Position numbers and translations under genes: made by a program
DNA from: Actinomycetota bacterium
Lineage (GTDB): Bacteria > Actinomycetota > UBA4738 > CADDZG01 > WHSQ01
Length of the DNA stretch: 5,575 nucleotides
Assembly: GCA_030448085.1 (NCBI GenBank)
Contig: JAUJNU010000065.1
Span: 1 to 5,575 of the forward strand
Direction of reading: 5' to 3'
The notes under the pieces: generated by a model
What the model was told of the DNA's origin: nothing
Database searches by the model: none
The model's input: only the letters and a program-made list of their open reading frames with translations
Part shown: positions 1-5,575 of the stretch, one piece after another
Position numbering within the stretch: position 1 is the stretch's first letter
How the letters are laid out: the number at the start of each line of letters is the position of its first letter

Positions 1-2
1 GC

Positions 3-368
3 CAGATCAACGATCTGATGCAGCGCTGGGAGGACCTCGGGTACGGGGAGATGCAGGTCGCCCGGCTCCCGTCCGGCGAGCCCATGATCGAGCTGCCTTT
101 CGTCATGCTCGACGGCGACAGGATCGTGAGAGGTCGCATCGACGCCGTATACGAAGGAGCCGACGGCGCTTACGAGATCGTGGACTTCAAGACCGGCAAG
201 CGTTTCGATCTCGACGAGGAGAACGAGGACCAGCTGACGCTGTACGCCCGTGCCCTCGAAGCGAACAAGCTCCTTCCCGAGGGAAGAGATGTGACGCTTA
301 CCTACGCTTTCCTCGACGGCGGTCCGCCGCTGACGCGGGTCTGGAGGCAGGCTTCAGGAGCGTCGTGA
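3..368 (+). CDS. C-terminal fragment of a RecB/AddA-like PD-(D/E)XK nuclease, probably of a UvrD-family helicase-nuclease (5' end missing)
   Basis: The reading frame is open to the left edge (codons from position 3 read Q-I-N-D-L before the first ATG at 18), so this is the end of a longer protein and the ATG at 18 is probably internal. Counting from that Met, visible nuclease motifs are an acidic strand (IELPF, residues 24-28), RGRIDAVY with the metal-binding Asp at 42, and EIVDFKTGK with the catalytic D56-x-K58. Next comes QLTLYARAL (72-80), the Gln/Tyr motif typical of RecB-type nucleases. In this family the domain usually sits at the C-terminus of UvrD/AddA/AdnA-like helicases and trims DNA ends during double-strand-break repair; the helicase part is inferred, not seen. 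A stand-alone RecB-like (Cas4/PDDEXK_1) nuclease is the alternative. The TGA stop at 366-368 lies 34 bp before lhr on the same strand, so co-transcription is likely. The domain assignment is firm; the exact protein is not. Confidence 0.85.
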   Translation, partial: QINDLMQRWEDLGYGEMQVARLPSGEPMIELPFVMLDGDRIVRGRIDAVYEGADGAYEIVDFKTGKRFDLDEENEDQLTLYARALEANKLLPEGRDVTLTYAFLDGGPPLTRVWRQASGAS

Positions 369-402
369 TCCCCTTTCGCCCACCCTCGGGCAAGATGGAC
401 CC

Positions 403-3400
403 ATGACCTCCCGGGCCCCGATCCCCTCCTACTTCGGTCCTCACACGAAGGCTTGGTTCGAGTCGTCTTTCCCGGCCCCCACCCCGGCTCAGTCGGGAGC
501 CTGGAAGCAGATCGCTGCCGGTGGGAACGCGTTGGTCGTCGCGCCGACCGGATCGGGAAAGACGTTGGCTGCATTCCTCTGGTCGCTGGACCGGCTGGCG
601 TCCGCCCCGGTTCCCTCGGAGAAGCAACGACTGAGGGTCCTTTATGTCTCCCCACTCAAGGCTCTCGCTGTGGATATCGAGCGGAACCTGCGCGGGCCGC
701 TCGCCGGCATGCGCGCTGCGGCGGAACGAGTGGGGGCCGCCTTCCCCGATCTCCGTGTCGGGCTCAGGACCGGTGATACCCCGCAGGAGGAGCGGCGGCG
801 TCTCGCGACGCACCCCCCCGACATCCTGATCACCACCCCCGAGTCGCTGTTCCTGATACTCACCTCCGCCGCCCGCGAGTCACTCCGCAGCGTCGAGACG
901 GTGATCGTGGACGAGGTGCATGCGGTCGCGGGGACGAAGCGCGGCTCCCACCTCGCTCTTAGCCTCGAGCGGCTCGACGAGCTTCTTCCGGAGCCTGCGC
1001 AGAGGGTGGGGCTGTCCGCAACGGTTCGACCGGCTCATGAGGTGGCTCGGTTCCTCGGGGGCTGCCGAGCGGTGGAGGTAGTGGCTCCGGAGAGCCACAA
1101 GGTGTTCGACCTGCAGGTGGTCGTGCCTCTGCGGGACATGGCAGAGCCCGACCCCCTTGGCGCAGCCGAGGGTGAGGACCGCGAATCCCCCTTACGGAGC
1201 GGCCCGGTGGGGGGGCCGGAAGAAACCCACAGCGTGTGGCCACAGGTAACGCAGCGGTTGCTCGAGCTCGTGCGCGAGCAGACATCAACGATCGTCTTCG
1301 TCAACTCTCGCAGGCTCGCCGAGAGGCTGTGCGGCCGTCTCAACGAGCTCGCAGGTGAAGAAGTTGCGCGCGCCCATCACGGCTCGGTGGCCCGGGATCA
1401 ACGTTTATTGATCGAGGAGGAGCTGAAGGCCGGCCGCCTCCCCGCGGTCGTCGCAACCAGCTCCCTCGAGTTGGGGATCGACATGGGCGCGGTCGATCTC
1501 GTCGTGCAGGTTGGCTCGCCCGACTCCGTCGCCTCCGGCCTGCAACGGATCGGCCGGGCGGGGCATCAGGTCGGCGCGGTCAGCCGCGGCGTGTTCCTTC
1601 CGCGATTCAAAGGTGACCTCGTCGAAACCGCGGTCGTTGCCGAACGCATAGGCGCCGGCGCGATCGAAGAGACTCACTTCCCCCGGAACCCGCTCGACGT
1701 CCTCGCGCAGCAGATCGTGGCCATGGTCGCGATGGATGACTGGGAGGTCGACACCCTGGAGGGTCTGGTGAGACGGGCGGCCTCCTTTCACGACCTGCCG
1801 AAGGACGCCTTCGAGAGTGTTCTGGACATGCTGTCCGGCCGGTATCCCTCCGACGAGTTCGCAGAGCTACGACCTCGCCTGAACTGGGACAGGGTGGGCG
1901 GAACGCTCACCGGCCGCGGCGGGGCGCAGCGACTCGCCGTCACTTCCGGGGGGACGATCCCCGATCGCGGCTTGTTCGGTGTCTTCATCGCCGGCGACAA
2001 GGGTTCGAGGGTCGGCGAGCTCGACGAGGAGATGGTGTACGAGAGCAGGCCCGGCGACCACTTCGTCCTCGGCGCCTCGACCTGGCGGATCGAAGAGATA
2101 ACGCACGACCGCGTGCTGGTTTCGCCCGCTCCGGGCCTGCCGGGCAAGATGCCGTTCTGGCACGGCGACGCGCCCGGGCGCCCACTGGAGCTCGGGCGAG
2201 CGGTGGGAGCTTTCATGCGCGAGGTCGTTACGGCCGCCCCCGAGGCCCAGATGGTGCGCCTCGCTGACGCAGGGCTCGACGCGTACGCATCCTCGAACCT
2301 GCTCGACTACCTCGAGGAGCAGCGGCAAGCCACATCCGTGTTGCCCGACGACCGGACGATAGTCCTCGAAAGGTTTCGCGACGAGTTGGGGGATTGGAGG
2401 GTCTGTATCCACTCGCCCTTCGGCGCCCGGGTCCACGCGCCGTGGGCGCAAGCGATCGAGGCGAGGCTTAGGGATCGGCTGGAGGTAGAGGCGCAGTGCA
2501 TCTATTCCGACGACGGGATCGTGGTACGTCTGCCGGAGGCTCACGAGGCGCCGCCGGCCGACATGATGATCTTCGAGGCGGACGAGATCGAGGAGCTGGT
2601 CGTCGGGGAGGTAGGCAACTCCGCCTTGTTCGCCAGCCGGTTCCGTGAGTGCGCCGCCCGTTCCCTTCTTCTCCCCAAGCGGCGGCCGGGCGGACGAACG
2701 CCACTTTGGCAGCAACGGCAGAAGAGTCACGGGCTCCTTCAGGTCGCCGCTCGTTACCCGTCCTTCCCCGTCATCCTCGAGGCGCTGCGTGAGTGCCTGC
2801 AGGACGTCTTCGACCTTCCGTCGCTCGAGGAATTGATGGGTCAGATCGCTCGGCGTGAGGTGCGGGTCGTGGAGGTCGATACCGCCACGCCTTCCCCGTT
2901 CGCCTCCTCCTTGCAGTTCGGGTACATCAGCTCGTTCATGTACGAGGGAGATGCACCCCTCGCCGAGAGACGCGCGCAGGCTTTATCACTCGACCGTTCG
3001 CTCCTTGCCGAGTTGATGGGTCGGGACGAGCTACGCGAGTTGATCGACCCGGGCGCCCTCACGGATCTCGAGCTCGAGCTGCAGTTGTTGACGGAAGAGC
3101 GAAAAGCGAAGAACGTCGATGGGTTGCACGACGCCCTCCGGTCCCATGGAGACATGACGCTGCAAGAGGTCGAGGCCCGCTCCGCTGACCCCGCTGCCGT
3201 TCCGGGCTGGATCGAGGAGCTGACGCGTCAGCGCCGCATCCTCGAGTTGCGGATAGCAGGTGAGGAGCGGTGGGTTGCCGCCGAAGACGCAGCGAGGTTC
3301 CGTGACGCGCTCGGAGCCGCTCTTCCGATGGGCCTGCCGGGCGCTTTCCTCGAACCAGTCGATGATCCCCTGGGAGATGTGGTCAGCCGGTACGCGCGCA

Positions 3401-4833
3401 CCCACGGGCCGTTCTTTGCCACCGACGTGGGTAGCCGATTCGGGCTGGGCGTGGCGGTGGTCGAACAGGCACTCGTGAGGCTGCAAGCTCGGGGCAGAGT
3501 CCTGCAGGGCGAGTTCAGGCCGGGAGGGACCGGCCTCGAGTGGATCGATGCCGATGTCATGCGCAAACTACGCAGCAGGTCGCTCGTCGCTTACAGGAAA
3601 GAGGTCGAGCCGGCCCCCGTAGAAGCGCTGGCGCGCTTCTACATCGCCTGGAGCGGGATCGACGGGAGCGCGCAGAGGGGCGATGTCGACTCCCTCTTCA
3701 GGGTCATCGAGCAGTTGCAAGGCGTGCCCATGGTTGCGTCATCGCTCGAGGCTCACCTCCTTCGGGCCCGCCTGCCGGGCTACACGCCCGCGCTGCTCGA
3801 TGCGATCGGTGCGTCGGGCGAGGTGGTGTGGGCCGGCGCAGGTGCGATCGGCAGCAGTGAGGGCTGGGTCTGCCTAGCGCTCGCGGGAAGTGCTCATCTA
3901 CTTCCGGAGCCGTCTGGTGCCGGGCTCTCGGAAGAGGCGGAGGAGATCAAAGCGGCCCTGCAAGGCGGAGGCGCGATGTTCTTCCGGCAGATCGCCGTGG
4001 CCGTCTCCTCCCGCGATGACGCCTCGTTGCTCCTGGCTCTTTGGGAGCTGGTGTGGGCCGGATGGCTCACGAACGACACGCTGGCCCCCCTCAGGGCGAT
4101 GTTGCAGGGGGCCGGCGCAACGCCTTCGCGCACTCGACGAAGGCGGGGGCCCTCTTTCCCGTCGCGACTGGGGCCTCCGTCCGCGGCGGGGCGTTGGAGC
4201 CTCGTGGAACGAGCGGCTCTGGATACGACACGACGGACGCACGCTCTAGCGGAACAGCTCTTGGCGCGCCATGGGATCCTCACCCGCGGTGCGCTCGGTG
4301 CGGAGCGGATCGCCGGTGGCTTCGCTGGGGTCTATCCCGTCCTGAAGGCGATGGAAGAGGCGGGCCGTTGCCGGCGCGGTTACTTCGTCGAGGGGCTCGG
4401 TGGCGCGCAGTTCGCGCTTCCCGGCTCCGTCGACCGTCTGCGCGGGATGGTGGACGTGCAGAAGAGCGAGTTGCGAACTCATGTCATCGCGGCGACCGAC
4501 CCGGCTAATCCTTATGGGGCCGCTCTGGGTTGGCCCGAGCGCGAGGGAGGTCATCGTGCCGGGCGAAAGGCGGGCGCGTTCGTGGTGCTCGTCGGTGGCG
4601 CTCTCGTGATCTATGTCGAGAAGGGGGGGCGCAGCCTTCTCTCCTACACCGCTGATCTGGCCCTCCTCCAGCCTGCGGTGGACGCCCTCGCTCTAGCGGC
4701 TCGCGAGGGATTGTTGGGGAAGTTGCACGTAGAGCGAGCGGATGGCGAGGCGATCCTCGAGAGCGTTTTCGGGGAGGCGCTGCTCGAGGCGGGGTTCCGT
4801 TCCACGTCACGTGGGCTAAGGCTGCGTGCCTGA
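403..4833 (+). CDS. lhr: Lhr, large ATP-dependent 3'-to-5' helicase of DNA repair (long actinobacterial form)
   Basis: This is a complete 1476-residue superfamily 2 helicase, close to the roughly 1500 residues of mycobacterial Lhr, an ssDNA-dependent ATPase, 3'-to-5' translocase and RNA:DNA helicase. RecA domain 1 carries Walker A APTGSGKT (47-54), SPLKAL (83-88), TTPESL (144-149), the DEVH box (170-173) and SAT (205-207). RecA domain 2 carries TIVFVNSRR (296-304), AHHGS (324-328), ATSSLELGID (351-360) and QRIGRAGH (381-388). A winged helix (about 421-510) and the Lhr-specific domain (about 511-845) follow, including the conserved MPFWHGD segment with W586, the likely equivalent of the tracking-strand Trp in the mycobacterial structure. 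The C-terminal domain (about 846-1476) has winged-helix-like stretches, a basic linker (1241-1250, R1245-R1248) and conserved RCRRGYFVEGLGGAQF (1322-1337) and ATDPANPYGAAL (1364-1375). The start is the only nearby in-frame ATG and matches the usual N-terminus (TKAWFE...PTPAQ); no strong Shine-Dalgarno sequence precedes it. Rare TTA codons occur at 1405 and 2983. No frameshift or missing helicase motif is seen. Confidence 0.97.
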   Translation: MTSRAPIPSYFGPHTKAWFESSFPAPTPAQSGAWKQIAAGGNALVVAPTGSGKTLAAFLWSLDRLASAPVPSEKQRLRVLYVSPLKALAVDIERNLRGPLAGMRAAAERVGAAFPDLRVGLRTGDTPQEERRRLATHPPDILITTPESLFLILTSAARESLRSVETVIVDEVHAVAGTKRGSHLALSLERLDELLPEPAQRVGLSATVRPAHEVARFLGGCRAVEVVAPESHKVFDLQVVVPLRDMAEPDPLGAAEGEDRESPLRSGPVGGPEETHSVWPQVTQRLLELVREQTSTIVFVNSRRLAERLCGRLNELAGEEVARAHHGSVARDQRLLIEEELKAGRLPAVVATSSLELGIDMGAVDLVVQVGSPDSVASGLQRIGRAGHQVGAVSRGVFLPRFKGDLVETAVVAERIGAGAIEETHFPRNPLDVLAQQIVAMVAMDDWEVDTLEGLVRRAASFHDLPKDAFESVLDMLSGRYPSDEFAELRPRLNWDRVGGTLTGRGGAQRLAVTSGGTIPDRGLFGVFIAGDKGSRVGELDEEMVYESRPGDHFVLGASTWRIEEITHDRVLVSPAPGLPGKMPFWHGDAPGRPLELGRAVGAFMREVVTAAPEAQMVRLADAGLDAYASSNLLDYLEEQRQATSVLPDDRTIVLERFRDELGDWRVCIHSPFGARVHAPWAQAIEARLRDRLEVEAQCIYSDDGIVVRLPEAHEAPPADMMIFEADEIEELVVGEVGNSALFASRFRECAARSLLLPKRRPGGRTPLWQQRQKSHGLLQVAARYPSFPVILEALRECLQDVFDLPSLEELMGQIARREVRVVEVDTATPSPFASSLQFGYISSFMYEGDAPLAERRAQALSLDRSLLAELMGRDELRELIDPGALTDLELELQLLTEERKAKNVDGLHDALRSHGDMTLQEVEARSADPAAVPGWIEELTRQRRILELRIAGEERWVAAEDAARFRDALGAALPMGLPGAFLEPVDDPLGDVVSRYARTHGPFFATDVGSRFGLGVAVVEQALVRLQARGRVLQGEFRPGGTGLEWIDADVMRKLRSRSLVAYRKEVEPAPVEALARFYIAWSGIDGSAQRGDVDSLFRVIEQLQGVPMVASSLEAHLLRARLPGYTPALLDAIGASGEVVWAGAGAIGSSEGWVCLALAGSAHLLPEPSGAGLSEEAEEIKAALQGGGAMFFRQIAVAVSSRDDASLLLALWELVWAGWLTNDTLAPLRAMLQGAGATPSRTRRRRGPSFPSRLGPPSAAGRWSLVERAALDTTRRTHALAEQLLARHGILTRGALGAERIAGGFAGVYPVLKAMEEAGRCRRGYFVEGLGGAQFALPGSVDRLRGMVDVQKSELRTHVIAATDPANPYGAALGWPEREGGHRAGRKAGAFVVLVGGALVIYVEKGGRSLLSYTADLALLQPAVDALALAAREGLLGKLHVERADGEAILESVFGEALLEAGFRSTSRGLRLRA
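4818..4833 (+). promoter_or_regulatory. lhr stop / nei start overlap (translational coupling site)
   Basis: The nei GTG (4826-4828) lies within the last codons of lhr, whose TGA is 4831-4833, giving an 8-bp overlap. The only ribosome-binding-like sequence is a short AAGG at 4818-4821, four bases before the GTG, with a GTGGG run further up at 4811-4815. The start is fixed by the protein: Nei/Fpg enzymes must begin Met-Pro-Glu, because the Pro is the catalytic N-terminus. With a weak site inside the upstream gene, nei translation probably depends on ribosomes finishing lhr. That coupling is inferred from geometry. Confidence 0.6.
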
Positions 4834-5521
4834 GGGCGACACCGTCTTCGTTGCGGCGTCCCGGTTGCAGCGTGCCCTTGCTGGGCAGGAGCTTACGAAG
4901 ACCGACTTCAGGGTTCCGCGATTCGCGACCGTCGATCTCGCAGGGAGAAACCTCGAAGAGGTCGTCGCGCGCGGCAAACACTTGCTCTTTCGGATCGATG
5001 GGGGAGTGACTCTCCACACTCATTACAAGATGGATGGCTCATGGCACCTCTACCGCGGGGGGGAGCGCTGGCGCGGCCCGGCCTTTCAGGTCCGGGCCGT
5101 CCTCGAGACCGCACAGTGGGTGGCCGTGGGCTTTCGTCTCGCGATCACCGAACTGATAGCGAGGGACGAAGAGATAACGCGCGTCGGTCATCTCGGCCCC
5201 GACCTTCTCGGGCCCGATTGGAACCAAGCCGAGGTACTCCGTCGCATGAGCGAGCGAGCGGACGACGCGCTCGGTGAGGTTCTTCTGGACCAGCGGGTCC
5301 TGGCCGGCATCGGCAACGTCTACAGATCCGAGATCTGCTTCTTGAGAGGTGTCCATCCGCTGACGCCGGTCGGCGAGGTTCCCGACCTGAAGGCGGTGAT
5401 CGCGCTATCGAAGAAGCTCCTCGAGGCCAATAGGACGAGCGGGATGCAGATAACGACCGGGGACCCTCGGCCCGGCAGGGAGCGGTGGGTATACGGGCGC
5501 GCCGGCTCGCCCTCGATCTGA
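4826..5521 (+). CDS. nei: Nei/Fpg-family DNA glycosylase-AP lyase (endonuclease VIII, Nei2-like), 3' end lost at contig edge
   Basis: This is a base-excision-repair enzyme that removes oxidised bases and cleaves the abasic site by beta/delta-elimination. The protein starts MPEGDTVF: P2 is the N-terminal nucleophile and E3 the catalytic acid. K51 in RGKHLLF is the conserved beta-hairpin Lys, and HTHYKMDGSW (64-73) is the Nei-type DNA-probing loop. The helix-two-turn-helix is GEVLLDQRVLAGIGNVYRSE (150-169) with N164. The sequence ends at WVYGRAGSPSI (221-231), exactly where the family continues into a CxxC...CxxC zinc finger of about 35-40 residues. That finger is absent because genomic sequence stops near 5513-5514 and adapter follows; the last one or two residues and the TGA at 5519-5521 are adapter-derived. 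This is therefore a 3'-partial normal gene, not a short natural variant. The gene overlaps lhr by 8 bp, the same order as lhr-nei in Mycobacterium. Family assignment is firm; Nei2 subtype and exact substrate are inferred. Confidence 0.93.
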   Translation: MPEGDTVFVAASRLQRALAGQELTKTDFRVPRFATVDLAGRNLEEVVARGKHLLFRIDGGVTLHTHYKMDGSWHLYRGGERWRGPAFQVRAVLETAQWVAVGFRLAITELIARDEEITRVGHLGPDLLGPDWNQAEVLRRMSERADDALGEVLLDQRVLAGIGNVYRSEICFLRGVHPLTPVGEVPDLKAVIALSKKLLEANRTSGMQITTGDPRPGRERWVYGRAGSPSI

Positions 5522-5575
5522 AGAGCACACGTCTGAACACAAGTCACATGACGTCATCTCGGATGGCGACGTAGG
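5515..5575 (+). other. Illumina TruSeq-type adapter read-through (sequencing artefact, not genomic)
   Basis: Positions 5515-5547 match the standard TruSeq read-1 3' adapter (core GAAGAGCACACGTCTGAAC at 5520-5538, then AGTCAC at 5542-5547). I count three mismatches in 33 bases, at 5519, 5539 and 5541. Next come eight bases, ATGACGTC (5548-5555), in the i7 index position. The constant flank after the index begins ATCTCG (5556-5561) and continues with six mismatches in the last 20 bases. Errors increasing toward the end are what low-quality read tails produce. On the reverse strand the adapter translates to CVQTCALQI in one frame and FRRVLFRS in another; both resemble peptides known from adapter-contaminated protein entries. 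True genomic sequence ends at about 5513 or 5514. Confidence 0.96.

Noticed and set aside
3..17. Perfect 6-bp inverted repeat (CAGATC, 3-base loop, GATCTG) at the left edge
   Set aside because: It is short, lies in an open coding frame and has no T-run or further pairing. It also shares CGATCT with the end of the other TruSeq adapter arm, but only six contiguous bases match, so neither a regulatory hairpin nor adapter is supported.
369..402. Search for a promoter or terminator between the nuclease and lhr
   Set aside because: The gap is 34 bp, shows no -10/-35-like pair and no stem-loop with a T-run, so read-through transcription is the simplest view.
395..406. Three-codon mini-ORF (ATG GAC CCA TGA) overlapping the lhr start as ATGA
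   Set aside because: It has no ribosome-binding site, and such tiny ORFs arise by chance; nothing suggests a leader peptide.
298..813. Long reverse-strand ORFs antisense to lhr (for example 298-813 and 1867-2730)
   Set aside because: They are Arg/Pro/Ser-rich shadows typical of GC-rich coding DNA, with no recognisable domain, while the plus strand encodes an unmistakable continuous Lhr.
1141..1230. Low-complexity stretch in Lhr (residues about 247-276) as a possible insertion
   Set aside because: A variable Gly/Glu/Pro-rich linker between the two RecA domains occurs in other Lhr proteins at this place, and the frame and flanking motifs are intact.
5548..5557. Perfect palindrome ATGACGTCAT resembling a regulator binding site
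   Set aside because: It falls across the index slot and the first two bases of the post-index adapter constant region, so it is technical sequence, not an operator.

Overview
The window is GC-rich and densely coded on the plus strand. It reads like a fragment of an actinobacterial (high-GC Gram-positive) genome. The best evidence is the large Lhr-type helicase, whose motifs and C-terminal half closely resemble the long mycobacterial/actinobacterial Lhr, followed directly by a nei-type glycosylase gene as in Mycobacterium (lhr-nei order). The species cannot be named. The sequencing adapter at the right edge shows that this is the raw end of a short-read contig, quite possibly metagenomic.

Layout: (1) positions 3-368 hold the C-terminal end of a RecB/AddA-like PD-(D/E)XK nuclease domain, probably the tail of a UvrD-like helicase-nuclease cut off by the left edge. 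(2) After 34 bp with no visible promoter or terminator, positions 403-4833 encode a complete 1476-residue Lhr: a superfamily 2 helicase core, winged helix, Lhr-specific domain and long C-terminal domain. (3) A nei gene starts with GTG at 4826, overlapping the lhr stop by 8 bp. It encodes a Nei/Fpg-family DNA glycosylase that breaks off just before its zinc finger. (4) From about 5515 to the end the sequence is not genomic. It matches an Illumina TruSeq-type read-through adapter with an index and accumulating errors. The apparent nei stop codon lies inside this adapter.

The three genes are co-oriented and tightly packed, consistent with a DNA-repair operon: a helicase-nuclease for DNA ends, a damage-inducible type of 3'-to-5' RNA:DNA helicase, and a base-excision glycosylase for oxidised bases. 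I see no mobile element, CRISPR array, RNA gene or convincing new system. The most useful observation is the adapter artefact, which creates a false 'zinc-finger-less Nei' and false reverse-strand ORFs.
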